In this document: positions 36,031-49,100 of the stretch, piece by piece
How the letters are laid out: each line of letters opens with the position of its first letter
Position numbering within the stretch: position 1 is the stretch's first letter
Assembly (NCBI GenBank): GCA_030533445.1
Contig: JARPUW010000553.1
Location: 248,001-312,000, forward strand
Source: Cyprinodon diabolis
Lineage: Eukaryota; Chordata; Actinopteri; Cyprinodontiformes; Cyprinodontidae
Length of the DNA stretch: 64,000 nt
Direction of reading: 5' to 3'
Translations under genes and position numbers: made by a program
The notes under the pieces: model-generated
What the model saw: the letters and a program-made list of their open reading frames with translations, nothing else
Told to the model about the DNA's origin: nothing
Databases searched by the model: none

Positions 36031-39000
36031 AACCTTGAGCTGCTGGTGCTTCTGGAACCTTGAGCTGCTGGAACCTTGAGCTGCTGGTGCTTCTGGAACC
36101 TTGAGCTTCTTGATCCTTGAGCTGCTGGAACCTTGAGCTTCTGGAGCCTTGAGCTGCTGGAACCTTGAAGTGCTGGAGCCTTGAGCTGCTGGAACCTTGA
36201 GCTGCTGGAACCTTGAGCTGCTGGAGCTTTGAGCTGCTGGTGCTTCTGGAACCTTGAGCTTCTGGAACCTTGAGCTTCTGGAACCTTGAGCTGCTGGAGC
36301 CTTGAGATTCTAGAACCTTGAGCTGCTGAAGCTTTGAGCTTCTGGAAACTTGAGCTGCTGGAGCCTTGAGCTTCTGGAACCTCTAGCTGCTGGAACCTTG
36401 AGCTGCTGGAACCTTGAGCTGTTGGAACCTTGAGCTGCTGGAACCTTGAGCTGCTGGTGCTTCTGGAACCTTGAGCTGCTGGAACCTTGAGCTGCTGGTG
36501 CTTCTTGAACCTTGAGCTGCTGGAACCTTGAGCTCCTGGAACCTTGAGCTGCTGGTGCTTCTGGAACCTTGAGCTGCTGGAACCTTGAGCTGCTGGAACC
36601 TTGAGCTGCTGGTGCTTCTGGAACCTTGAGCATCTGGAGCCTTGAGCTTCTGGAACCTTGAGCTGCTGGAGCCTTGAGCTGCTGGTGCTTCTGGAACCTT
36701 GAGCTGCTGGAGCCTTTAGCTGCTGGAACCTTGAGCTGCTGGAACCTTGAGCTGCTGGAACCTTGAGCTGCTGGTGCTTCTGGAACCTTGAGCTGCTGAA
36801 ACCTTGAGCTGCTGGTGCTTCTGGAACCTTGAGCTGCTGGAACCTTGAGCTGCTGGTGCTTCTGGAACCTTGAGCTTCTGGAACCTTGAGCTGCTGGAAC
36901 CTTGAGCTTCTGGAGCCTTGAGCTGCTGGAACCTTGAAGTGCTGGAGCCTTGAGCTGCTGGAACCTTGAGCTGCTGGAACCTTGAGCTGCTGGAGCTTTG
37001 AGCTGCTGGTGCTTCTGGAACCTTGAGCTTCTGGAACCTTGAGCTTCTGGAACCTTGAGCTGCTGGAGCCTTGAGCTTCTGGAGCCTTGAGCCTCTGGAA
37101 CCTTGAGCTGCTGGACCCTTGAGCTGCTGGTGCTTCTGGAACCTTGAGCTGCTGGAGCCTTGAGCTGCTGGAACCTTCAGCTGCTGGTGCTTCTGGAACC
37201 TTGAGCTGCTGGAACCTTGAGCTGCTGGAACCTTGAGCTGCTGGTGCTTCTGGAACCTTGAGCTGCTGGAACCTTGTGCTGCTGGTGATTCTGGAACCTT
37301 TTGCATCTGGAGCCTTGAGCTTCTGGAACCTTGAGCTGCTGGAGCCTTGAGCTGCTGGAACGTTGAGCTGCTGGAACCTTGGGCTTCTGGAACCTTGAGC
37401 TGCTGGTGCTTCTGGAACCTTGAGCTGTTGGAACCTTGAGCTGCTGGTGCTTCTGGAACCTTGAGCTGCTGGAACCTTGAGCTGCTGGTGCTTCTGGAAC
37501 CTTGAGCTGCTGGAACCTTGAGCTGCTGGTGCTTCTGGAACCTTGAGCTTCTTGATCCTTGAGCTGCTGGAACCTTGAGCTTCTGGAGCCTTGAGCTGCT
37601 GGAACCTTGAAGTGCTGGAGCCTTGAGCTGCTGGAACCTTGAGCTGCTGGAACCTTGAGCTGCTGGAGCTTTGAGCTGCTGGTGCTTCTGGAACCTTGAG
37701 CTTCTGGAACCTTGAGCTTCTGGAACCTTGAGCTGCTGGAGCCTTGAGATTCTAGAACCTTGAGCTGCTGAAGCTTTGAGCTTCTGGAAACTTGAGCTGC
37801 TGGAGCCTTGAGCTTCTGGAACCTCTAGCTGCTGGAACCTTGAGCTGCTGGAACCTTGAGCTGTTGGAACCTTGAGCTGCTGGAACCTTGAGCTGCTGGT
37901 GCTTCTGGAACCTTGAGCTGCTGGAACCTTGAGCTGCTGGTGCTTCTTGAACCTTGAGCTGCTGGAACCTTGAGCTCCTGGAACCTTGAGCTGCTGGTGC
38001 TTCTGGAACCTTGAGCTGCTGGAACCTTGAGCTGCTGGAACCTTGAGCTGCTGGTGCTTCTGGAACCTTGAGCATCTGGAGCCTTGAGCTTCTGGAACCT
38101 TGAGCTGCTGGTGCTTCTGGAACCTTGAGCTGCTGGAGCCTTTAGCTGCTGGAACCTTGAGCTGCTGGAACCTTGAGCTGCTGGAACCTTGAGCTGCTGG
38201 TGCTTCTGGAACCTTGAGCTGCTGAAACCTTGAGCTGCTGGTGCTTCTGGAACCTTGAGCTGCTGGAACCTTGAGCTGCTGGTGATTCTGGAACCTTGAG
38301 CTGCTGGAACCTTGAGCTGCTGGTGCTTCTGGAACCTTGAGCTTCTGGAACCTTGAGCTGCTGGAACCTTGAGCTTCTGGAGCCTTGAGCTGCTGGAACC
38401 TTGAAGTGCTGGAACCTTGAGCTGCTGGAACCTTGAGCTGCTGGAACCTTGAGCTGCTGGAGCTTTGAGCTGCTGGTGCTTCTGGAACCTTGAGCTTCTG
38501 GAACCTTGAGCTTCTGGAACCTTGAGCTGCTGGAGCCTTGAGCTTCTGGAGCCTTGAGCCTCTGGAACCTTGAGCTGCTGGACCCTTGAGCTGCTGGTGC
38601 TTCTGGAACCTTGAGCTGCTGGAACCTTGAGCTGCTGGTGCTTCTGGAACCTTGAGCTGCTGGAACCTTGAGCTGCTGGAACCTTGTGCTGCTGGTGCTT
38701 CTGGAACCTTTTGCATCTGGAGCCTTGAGCTTCTGGAACCTTGAGCTGCTGGAGCCTTGAGCTGCTGGAACGTTGAGCTGCTGGAACCTTGGGCTTCTGG
38801 AACCTTGAGCTGCTGGTGCTTCTGGAACCTTGAGCTGCTGGAACCTTGAGCTGCTGGTGCTTCTGGAACTTTGAGCTGTTGGAACCTTGAGCTGCTGGTG
38901 CTTCTGGAACCTTGAGCTGCTGGAACCTTGAGCTGCTGGTGCTTCTGGAACCTTGAGCTGCTGGAACCTTGAGCTGCTGGTGCTTCTGGAACCTTGAGCT

Positions 39001-42000
39001 TCTTGAACCTTGAGCTGCTGGAACCTTGAGCTTCTGGAGCCTTGAGCTGCTGGAACCTTGAAGTGCTGGAGCCTTGAGCTGCTGGAACCTTGAGCTGCTG
39101 GAACCTTGAGCTGCTGGAGCCTTGAGATTCTAGAACCTTGAGCTGCTGAAGCCTTGAGCTTCTGGAAACTTGAGCTGCTGGAGCCTTGAGCTTCTGGAAC
39201 CTCTAGCTGCTGGAACCTTGAGCTGCTGGAACCTTGAGCTGTTGGAACCTTGAGCTGCTGGAACCTTGAGCTGCTGGTGCTTCTGGAACCTTGAGCTGCT
39301 GGAGCTTTGAGCTGCTGGTGCTTCTGGAACCTTGAGCTTCTGGAACCTTGAGCTTCTGGAACCTTGAGCTGCTGGAGCCTTGAGATTCTAGAACCTTGAG
39401 CTGCTGAAGCCTTGAGCTTCTGGAAACTTGAGCTGCTGGAGCCTTGAGCTTCTGGAACCTCTAGCTGCTGGAACCTTGAGCTGCTGGAACCTTGAGATTC
39501 TAGAACCTTGAGCTGCTGAAGCCTTGAGCTTCTGGAAACTTGAGCTGCTGGAGCCTTGAGCTTCTGGAACCTCTAGCTGCTGGAACCTTGAGCTGCTGGA
39601 ACCTTGAGCTGCTGGTGCTTCTGGAACCTTGAGCTGCTGGAACCTTGAGCTCCTGGAACCTTGAGCTGCTGGTGCTTCTGGAACCTTGAGCTGCTGGAAC
39701 CTTGAGCTGCTGGAACCTTGAGCTGCTGGTGCTTCTGGAACCTTGAGCATCTGGAGCCTTGAGCTTCTGGAACCTTGAGCTGCTGGAGCCTTGAGCTGCT
39801 GGTGCTTCTGGAACCTTGAGCTTCTGGAGCCTTTAGCTGCTGGAACCTTGAGCTGCTGGAACCTTGAGCTGCTGGTGCTTCTGGAACCTTGAGCTGCTGA
39901 AACCTTGAGCTGCTGGTGCTTCTGGAACCTTGAGCTGCTGGAACCTTGAGCTGCTGGTGATTCTGGAACCTTGAGCTGCTGGAACCTTGAGCTGCTGGTG
40001 CTTCTGGAACCTTGAGCTGCTGGAACCTTGAGCTTCTGGAGCCTTGAGCTGCTGGAACCTTGAAGTGCTGGAGCCTTGAGCTGCTGGAACCTTGAGCTGC
40101 TGGAGCTTTGAGCTGCTGGTGCTTCTGGAACCTTGAGCTTCTGGAACCTTGAGCTTCTGGAACCTTGAGCTGCTGGAGCCTTGAGCTTCTGGAGCCTTGA
40201 GCTGCTGAAGCCTTGAGCTGCTGGAATCTTGAGCTGCTGGTGCTTCTGGAACCTTGAGCTGCTGGAACCTTGAGCTGCTGGTGCTTCTGGAACCTTGAGC
40301 TGCTGGAACCTTGAGCTTCTGGTGCTTCTGGAACCTTGAGCTGCTGGAACCTTGAGCTGCTGGTGCTTCTGGAACCTTGAGCATCTGGAGCCTTGAGCCT
40401 CTGGAACCTTGAGCTGCTGGAGCCTTGAGCTGCTGGTGCTTCTGGAACCTTGAGCTGCTGGAACCTTGAGCTGCTGGTGCTTCTGGAACCTTGAGCTGCT
40501 GGAACCTTGAGCTGCTGGTGCTTCTGGAACCTTGAGCATCGGGAGCCTTGAGCTTCTGGAACCTTGAGCTGCTGGAACCTTGAGCTGCTGGTGCTTCTGG
40601 AACCTTGAGCTGCTGGAGCCTTGAGCTCCTGGAACATTGAGCTGCTGGAACCTTGAGCTGCTGGAACCTTGAGCTTCTGGAACCTTGAGCTTCTGGAACC
40701 TTGAGCTGCTGGAGCCTTGAGCTTCTGGAGCCTTGAGCTGCTGAAGCCTTGAGCTGCTGGAATCTTGAGCTGCTGGTGCTTCTGGAACCTTGAGCTGCTG
40801 GAACCTTGAGCTGCTGGTGCTTCTGGAACCTTGAGCTGCTGGAACCTTGAGCTTCTGGTGCTTCTGGAACCTTGAGCTGCTGGAACCTTGAGCTGCTGGT
40901 GCTTCTGGAACCTTGAGCATCTGGAGCCTTGAGCCTCTGGAACCTTGAGCTGCTGGAGCCTTGAGCTGCTGGTGCTTCTGGAACCTTGAGCTGCTGGAAC
41001 CTTGAGCTGCTGGTGCTTCTGGAACCTTGAGCTGCTGGAACCTTGAGCTGCTGGTGCTTCTGGAACCTTGAGCATCGGGAGCCTTGAGCTTCTGGAACCT
41101 TGAGCTGCTGGAGCCTTGAGCTGCTGGTGCTTCTGGAACCTTGAGCTGCTGGAGCCTTGAGCTCCTGGAACATTGAGCTGCTGGAACCTTGAGCTGCTGG
41201 AACCTTGAGCTTCTGGAACCTTGAGCTGCTGGTGCTTCTGGAACCTTGAGCTGCTGGAACCTTGAGCTGCTGGTGCTTCTGGAACCTTGAGCTGCTGGAA
41301 CCTTGAGCTGCTGGTGCTTCTGGAACCTTGAGCTGCTGGAACCTTGAGCTGCTGGTGCTTCTGGAAACTTGAGCTTCTGGAGCCTTGAGCTGCTGGAACC
41401 TTGAGCTGCTGGTGCTTCTGGAACCTTGAGCTTCTGGAGCCTTGAGCCTCTGGAACCTTGAGCTGCTGGAGCCTTGAGCTGCTGGTGCTTCTGGAACCTT
41501 GAGCTGCTGGAACCTTGAGCTGCTGGTGCTTCTGGAACCTTGAGCTGCTGGAACCTTGAGCTGCTGGAACCTTGAGCTGCTGGTGCTTCTGGAACCTTGA
41601 GCATCCGGAGCATTGAGCTTCTGGAACCTTGAGCTGCTGGAGCCTTGAGCTGCTGGTGCTTCTGGAACCTTGAGCTGCTGGAGCCTTGAGCTGCTGGAAC
41701 CTTGAGCTGCTGGAACCTTGAGCTTCTGGAACCTTAAGCTGCTGGTGCTTCTGGAACCTTGAGCTGCTGGAACCTTGAGCTGCTGGTGCTTCTGGAACCT
41801 TGAGCTGCTGGAACCTTGAGCTGCTGGTGCTTCTGGAACCTTGAGCTTCTGGAACCTTGAGCTGCTGGAGCCTTGAGCTGCTGGTGCTTCTGGAACCTTG
41901 AGCTTCTGGAACATTGAGCTTCTGGAACCTTGAGCTGCTGGAGCCTTGAGATTCTGGAACCTTGAGCATCCGGAGCATTGAGCTTCTGGAACCTTGAGCT

Positions 42001-42100
42001 GCTGGAGCCTTGAGCTGCTGGTGCTTCTGGAACCTTGAGCTGCTGGAGCCTTGAGCTGCTGGAACCTTGAGCTGCTGGAACCTTGAGCTTCTGGAACCTT
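36031..42100. repeat. A-type higher-order region 2 (A2)
   Basis: TTCTAGAACC sites (CTA at 36,310, 37,752, 39,130, 39,388, 39,500) and CCTTTTGCA sites near 37,300 and 38,710 mark it as A-type. The 1,378-bp step from 37,752 to 39,130 equals the step from 4,710 to 6,088, as expected for a copy of A1. It ends like A1 with GCATCCGG near 41,600 and CCTTAAGC at 41,734. It has about 0.56 kb of extra sequence relative to A1, mostly explained by an internal 536-bp duplication. Confidence 0.83.
40125..41196. repeat. 536-bp tandem pair inside A2
   Basis: GCTGCTGAAG recurs at 40,201 and 40,737, and GCATCGGG at 40,536 and 41,072, so the lag is 536 bp. The A1 counterpart has only one GCATCGGG, at 7,455. 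The duplication therefore arose after A1 and A2 separated, or one copy was lost from A1. The left edge is set by GCTTCTGG at 40,121 facing GCTGCTGG at 40,657. At least one base differs between copies, near 40,576. Confidence 0.75.
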
Positions 42101-45100
42101 AAGCTGCTGGAACCTTGAGATGCTGGAACCTTGAGCTGCTGGAGCCTTGAGCTGCTGGTGCTTCTGGAACCTTGAGCTGCTGGAGCCTTGAGCTGCTGGA
42201 ACCTTGAGCTGCTGGAGCCTTGAGCTTCTGGAACCTCTAGCTGCTGGAACCTTGAGATGCTGGAACCTTGAGCTGTTGGAACCTTGAGCTGCTGGAACCT
42301 TGAGCTGCTGGTGCTTCTGGAACCTTGAGCTGCTGGAACCTTGAGCTGCTGGTGCTTCTGGAACCTTGAGCTGCTGGTGCTTCTGGAACCTTGAGCTGCT
42401 GGAACCTTGAGCTGCTGGTGCTTCTGGAACCTTGAGCTGCTGAAGCCTTGAGCTTCTGGAAACTTGAGCTGCTGGAGTCTTGAGCTTCTGGAACCTCTAG
42501 CTGCTGGAACCTTGAGCTGCTGGAACCTTGAGCTGTTGGAACCTTGAGCTGCTGGAACCTTGAGCTGCTGGTGCTTCTGGAACCTTGAGCTGCTGGAACC
42601 TTGAGCTGCTGGTGCTTCTGGAACCTTGAGCTGCTGGACCCTTGAGCTGCTGGTGCTTCTGGAACCTTGAGCTGCTGGAACCTTGAGCTGCTGGAACCTT
42701 GAGCTGCTGGTGCTTCTGGAACCTTGAGCATCTGGAGCCTTGAGCTTCTGGAACCTTGAACTGCTGGAGCCTTGAGCTGCTGGTGCTTCTGGAACCTTGA
42801 GCTGCTGGAGCCTTGTGCTGCTGGAACCTTGAGCTGCTGGAACCTTGAGCTGCTGGTGCTTCTGAAACCTTGAGCTGCTGGAACCTTGAGCTGCTGGAAC
42901 CTTGAGCTGCTGGTGCTTCTGGAACCTTGAGCTGCTGGAACCTTGAGCTGCTGGTGCTTCTGGAACCTTGAGCTGCTGGAACCTTGAGCTGCTGGTGCTT
43001 CTGGAACCTTGAGCTTCTGGAACCTTGAGCTGCTGGAACCTTGAGCTTCTGGAGCCTTGAGCTGCTGGAACCTTGAAGTGCTGGAGCCTTTTAACTGCTG
43101 GAACCTTGAGCTGCTGGAACCTTGAGCTGCTGGAACCTTGAGCTGCTGGAGCGTTGAGCTGCTGGTGCTTCTGGAACCTTGAGCTTCTGGAACTTTGAGC
43201 TTCTGGAACCTTGAGCTGCTGGAGCCTTGAGCTTCTGGAACCTTGAGCTGCTGAAGCCTTGAGCTGCTGGAACCTTGAGCTGCTGGTGCTTCTGGAACCT
43301 TGAGCTGCTGGAACCTTGAGCTGCTGGTGCTTCTGGAACCTTGAGCTGCTGGAACCTTGAGCTTCTGGTGCTTCTGGAACCTTGAGCTTCTGGAACCTTG
43401 AGCTGCTGGTGCTTCTGGAACCTTGAGCATCTGGAGCCTTGAGCCTCTGGAACCTTGAGCTGCTGGAGCCTTGAGCTGCTGGTGCTTCTGGAACCTTGAG
43501 CTGCTGGAACCTTGAGCTGCTGGTGCTTCTGGAACCTTGAGCTGCTGGAACCTTGAGCTGCTGGTGCTTCTGGAACCTTGAGCATCGGGAGCCTTGAGCT
43601 TCTGGAACCTTGAGCTGCTGGAGCCTTGAGCTGCTGGTGCTTCTGGAACCTTGAGCTGCTGGAGCCTTGAGCTCCTGGAACATTGAGCTGCTGGAACCTT
43701 GAGCTGCTGGAACCTTGAGCTTCTGGAACCTTGAGCTGCTGGTGCTTCTGGAACCTTGAGCTGCTGGAACCTTGAGCTGCTGGTGCTTCTGGAAACTTGA
43801 GCTTCTGGAGCCTTGAGCTGCTGGAACCTTGAGCTGCTGGTGCTTCTGGAACCTTGAGCATCTGGAGCCTTGAGCCTCTGGAACCTTGAGCTGCTGGAGC
43901 CTTGAGCTGCTGGTGCTTCTGGAACCTTGAGCTGCTGGAACCTTGAGCTGCTGGTGCTTCTGGAACCTTGAGCTGCTGGAACCTTGAGCTGCTGGAACCT
44001 TGAGCTGCTGGTGCTTCTGGAACCTTGAGCATCTGGAGCCTTGAGCTTCTGGAACCTTGAGCTGCTGGATCCTTGAGCTGCTGGTGCTTCTGGAGCCTTG
44101 AGCTGCTGGAACCTTGAAGTGCTGGAGCCTTGAGCTGCTGGAACCTTGAGCTGCTGGAACCTTGAGCTGCTGGAACCTTGAGCTGCTGGAGCTTTGAGCT
44201 GCTGGTGCTTCTGGAACCTTGAGCTTCTGGAACCTTGAGCTGCTGGAACCTTGAGCTGCTGGAACCTTGAGCTTCTGGTGCTTCTGGAACCTTGAGCTTC
44301 TGGAACCTTGAGCTGCTGGTGCTTCTGGAACCTTGAGCATCTGGAGCCTTGAGCCTCTGGAACCTTGAGCTGCTGGAGCCTTGAGCTGCTGGTGCTTCTG
44401 GAACCTTGAGCTGCTGGAACCTTGAGCTGCTGGTGCTTCTGGAACCTTGAGCTGCTGGAACCTTGAGCTGCTGGTGCTTCTGGAACCTTGAGCATCGGGA
44501 GCCTTGAGCTTCTGGAACCTTGAGCTGCTGGAGCCTTGAGCTGCTGGTGCTTCTGGAACCTTGAGCTGCTGGAGCCTTGAGCTCCTGGAACATTGAGCTG
44601 CTGGAACCTTGAGCTGCTGGAACCTTGAGCTTCTGGAACCTTGAGCTGCTGGTGCTTCTGGAACCTTGAGCTGCTGGTGCTTCTGGAAACTTGAGCTTCT
44701 GGAGCCTTGAGCTGCTGGAACCTTGAGCTGCTGGTGCTTCTGGAACCTTGAGCATCTGGAGCCTTGAGCCTCTGGAACCTTGAGCTGCTGGAGCCTTGAG
44801 CTGCTGGTGCTTCTGGAACCTTGAGCTGCTGGAACCTTGAGCTGCTGGTGCTTCTGGAACCTTGAGCTGCTGGAACCTTGAGCTGCTGGAACCTTGAGCT
44901 GCTGGTGCTTCTGGAACCTTGAGCATCTGGAGCCTTGAGCTTCTGGAACCTTGAGCTGCTGGATCCTTGAGCTGCTGGTGCTTCTGGAGCCTTGAGCTGC
45001 TGGAACCTTGAAGTGCTGGAGCCTTGAGCTGCTGGAACCTTGAGCTGCTGGAACCTTGAGCTGCTGGAACCTTGAGCTGCTGGAGCTTTGAGCTGCTGGT

Positions 45101-46560
45101 GCTTCTGGAACCTTGAGCTTCTGGAACCTTGAGCTGCTGGAGCCTTGAGCTTCTGGAACCTTGAGCTGCTGAAGCCTTGAGCTGCTGGAACCTTGAGCTG
45201 CTGGTGCTTCTGGAACCTTGAGCTGCTGGTGCTTCTGGAACCTTGAGCTGCTGGAACCTTGAGCTTCTGGTGCTTCTGGAACCTTGAGCGGCTGGAACCT
45301 TGAGCTGCTGGAACCTTGAGCTGCTGGTGCTTCTGGAACCTTGAGCATCTGGAGCCTTGAGCCTCTGGAACCTTGAGCTGCTGGAGCCTTGAGCTGCTGG
45401 TGCTTCTGGAACCTTGAGCTGCTGGAACCTTGAGCTGCTGGTGCTTCTGGAACCTTGAGCTGCTGGAACCTTGAGCTGCTGGTGCTTCTGGAAACTTGAG
45501 CTTCTGGAGCCTTGAGCTGCTGGAACCTTGAGCTGCTGGTGCTTCTGGAACCTTGAGCATCTGGAGCCTTGAGCCTCTGGAACCTTGAGCTGCTGGAGCC
45601 TTGAGCTGCTGGTGCTTCTGGAACCTTGAGCTGCTGGAACCTTGAGCTGCTGGTGCTTCTGGAACCTTGAGCTGCTGGAACCTTGAGCTGCTGGAACCTT
45701 GAGCTGCTGGTGCTTCTGGAACCTTGAGCATCTGGAGCCTTGAGCTTCTGGAACCTTGAGCTGCTGGATCCTTGAGCTGCTGGTGCTTCTGGAGCCTTGA
45801 GCTGCTGGAACCTTGAAGTGCTGGAGCCTTGAGCTGCTGGAACCTTGAGCTGCTGGAACCTTGAGCTGCTGGAGCTGTGAGCTGCTGGTGCTTCTGGAAC
45901 CTTGAGCTTCTGGAACCTTGAGCTTCTGGAACCTTGAGCTGCTGGAGCCTTGAGCTTCTGGAACCTTGAGCTGCTGAAGCCTTGAGCTGCTGGAACCTTG
46001 AGCTGCTGGTTCTTCTGGAACCTTGAGCTGCTGGAACCTTGAGCTGCTGGTGCTTCTGGAACCTTGAGCTGCTGGAACCTTGAGCTTCTGGTGCTTCTGG
46101 AACCTTGAGCTGCTGGAACCTTGAGCTGCTGGTGCTTCTGGAACCTTGAGCATCTGGAGCCTTGAGCCTCTGGAACCTTGAGCTGCTGGAGCCTTGAGCT
46201 GCTGGTGCTTCTGGAACCTTGAGCTGCTGGAACCTTGAGCTGCTGGTGCTTCTGGAACCTTGAGCTGCTGGAACCTTGAGCTGCTGGTGCTTCTGGAACC
46301 TTGAGCATCGGGAGCCTTGAGCTTCTGGAACCTTGAGCTGCTTGAGCCTTGAGCTGCTGGTGCTTCTGGAACCTTGAGCTGCTGGAGCCTTGAGCTCCTG
46401 GAACATTGAGCTGCTGGAACCTTGAGCTGCTGGAACCTTTAGCTTCTGGAACCTTGAGCTGCTGGTGCTTCTGGAACCTTGAGCTGCTGGAACCTTGAGC
46501 TGCTGGTGCTTCTGGAACCTTGAGCTGCTGGAACCTTGAGCTGCTGGTGCTTCTGGAACC
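42101..46560. repeat. B-type block 4 (B4)
   Basis: It is the counterpart of B1. CTCTAGCTGC lies at 42,497 (lag 33,827), CCTTTTAACTGC near 43,089 (lag about 34.0 kb), GGATCC variants at 44,069, 44,963 and 45,768, and GCATCGGG at 43,582, 44,492 and 46,305 (lag 34,080 for the last). The GCATCGGG step is 910 bp and the first GGATCC step is 894 bp, the reverse of B1. One more partial period is present, with the third GGATCC 805 bp after the second. Confidence 0.83.
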
Positions 46561-49100
46561 TTGAGCATCTGGAGCCTTGAGCTTCTGGAACCTTGAGCTG
46601 CTGGAGCCTTGAGCTGCTGGTGCTTCTGGAACCTTGAGCTGCTGGAGCCTTGAGCTGCTGGAACCTTGAGCTGCTGGAACCTTGAGCTTCTGGAACCTTG
46701 AGCTGCTGGTGCTTCTGGAACCTTGAGCTGCTGGAACCTTGAGCTGCTGGAACCTTGAGCTGCTGGTGCTTCTGGAACCTTGAGCTGCTGGAACCTTGAG
46801 CTGCTGGTGCTTCTGGAACCTTGAGCTGCTGGAACCTTGAGCTGCTGGTGCTTCTGGAACCTTGAGCTGCTGGAACCTTGAGCTGCTGGTGCTTCTAGAA
46901 CCTTGAGCTTCTGGAACCTTGAGCTGCTGGAACCTTGAGCTTCTGGAGCCTTGAGCTGCTGGAACCTTGAAGTGCTGGATATTTGAGCTGCTGGAACCTT
47001 GAGCTGCTGGAACCTTGAGCTGCTGGAGCTTTGAGCTGCTGGTGCTTCTGGAACCTTGAGCTTCTGGAACCTTGAGCATCTGGAACCTTGAGCTGCTGGT
47101 GCTTCTGGAACCTTGAGCTGCTGGAACCTTGAGCTGTTGGAACCTTGAGCTGCTGGAACCTTGAGCTGCTGGTGCTTCTGGAACCTTGAGCTGCTGGAAC
47201 CTTGAGCTGCTGGTGCTTCTGGAACCTTGAGCTGCTGGAACCTTTAGCTGCTGGTGCTTCTGGAACCTTGAGCTGCTGGAACCTTGAGCTGCTGGAACCT
47301 TGAGCTGCTGGAACCTTGAGCTGCTGGTGCTTCTGGAACCTTGAGCATCTGGAGCCTTGAGCTTCTGGAACCTTGAGCTGCTGGAGCCTTGAGCTGCTGG
47401 TGCTTCTGGAACCTTGAGCTGCTTGAGCCTTGAGCTGCTGGAACCTTGAGCTGCTGGAACCTTGAGCTGCTGGAACCTTGAGCTTCTGGAACCTTGAGCT
47501 GCTGGTGCTTCTGGAACCTTGAGCTGCTGGAACCTTGAGCTGCTGGAACCTTGAGCTGCTGGTGCTTCTGGAACCTTGAGCTGCTGGTGCTTCTGGAACC
47601 TTGAGCTGCTGGAACCTTGAGCTGCTGGTGCTTCTGGAACCTTGAGCTGCTGGAATCTTGAGCTGCTGGTGCTTCTGGAACCTTGAGCTTCTGGAACCTT
47701 GAGCTGCTGGAACCTTGAGCTTCTGGAGCCTTGAGCTGCTGGAACCTTGAAGTGCTGGAGCCTTGAGCTGCTGGAACCTTGAGCTGCTGGAACCTTGAGC
47801 TGCTGGAACCTTGAGCTGCTGGAGCTTTGAGCTGCTGGTGCTTCTGGAACCTTGAGCTGCTGGAACCTTGAGCTGCTGGAGCCTTGAGCTTCTGGAACCT
47901 TGAGCTGCTGAAGCCTTGAGCTGCTGGAACCTTGAGCTGCTGGAACCTTGAGCTGCTGGTGCTTCTGGAACCTTGAGCTGCTGGAACCTTCAGCTGCTGG
48001 TGCTTCTGGAACCTTGAGCTGCTGGTGCTTCTGGAACCTTGAGCTGCTGGAACCTTCAGCTGCTGGTGCTTCTGGAACCTTGAGCTGCTGGAACCTTTAG
48101 CTGCTGGAACGTTGAGCTGCTGGTGCTTCTGGAACCTTGAGCATCTGGAGCCTTGAGCCTCTGGAACCTTGAGCTGCTGGAGCCTTGAGCTGCTGGTGCT
48201 TCTGGAACCTTGAGCTGCTGGAACCTTGAGCTGCTGGTGCTTCTGGAACCTTGAGCTGGTGGAACCTTGAGCTGCTGGTGCTTCTGGAACCTTGAGCATC
48301 TGGAGCCTTGAGCTTCTGGAACCTTGAGCTGCTGGAGCCTTGAGCTGCTGGTGCTTGTGGAACCTTGAGCTGCTGGAGCCTTGAGCTCCTGGAAGCTTGA
48401 GCTGCTGGAACCTTGAGCTGCTGGAACCTTGAGCTTCTGGAACCTTGAGCTGCTGGTGCTTCTGGAACCTTGAGCTGCTGGAACCTTGAGCTGCTGGTGC
48501 TTCTGGAACCTTGAGCTGCTGGTGCTTCTGGAACCTTGAGCTGCTGGAACCTTAAGCTGCTGGTGCTTCTGGAACCTTGAGCTTCTGGAACCTTGAGCTG
48601 CTGGAACCTTGACTTCTGGAGTCTTGAGCTGCTGGAACCTTGAAGTGCTGGAGCCTTGAGCTGCTGGAACCTTGAGCTGCTGGAACCTTGAGCTGCTGGA
48701 ACCTTGAGCTGCTGGAGCTTTGAGCTGCTGGTGCTTCTGGAACCTTGAGTTTCTGGAACCTTGAGCTTCTGGAACCTTGAGCTGCTGGAGCCTTGAGCTT
48801 CTGGAACCTTGAGCTGCTGAAGCCTTGAGCTTCTGGAACCTTGAGCTGCTGGAGCCTTGAGCTTCTGGAACCTTGAGCTGCTGGAACCTTGAGCTGCTGG
48901 AACCTTGAGCTGCTGGAACCTTGAGCTGCTGGTGCTTCTGGAACCTTGAGCTGCTGGAACCTTGAGCTGCTGATGCTTCTGGAACCTTGAGCTGCTGGAA
49001 CCTTGAGCTGCTGGAACCTTGAGCTGCTGGTGCTTCTGGAACCTTGAGCATCTGTAGCCTTGAGCTTCTGGAACCTTGAGCTGCTGGAGCCTTGAGCTGC
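46561..49100. repeat. C-type or mixed region
   Basis: Ordinary array units with local matches to several places. GAGTTTCTGG at 48,747 and the GACTTCTGG variant at 48,612 match 25,796 and 25,661 at a lag of 22,951. CTGGTGGAACC near 48,255 and GCTTGTGG at 48,353 match 51,107 and 51,205 at a lag of 2,852. A singular ATATTTGAG unit lies near 46,979. I found no single long partner for 47.2-48.1 kb. No gene is supported. Confidence 0.75.

Noticed and set aside
46970..46995. Possible foreign insertion at the ATATTTGAG unit
   Set aside because: The unit keeps its normal 16-bp length; it is a cluster of substitutions, not inserted sequence.
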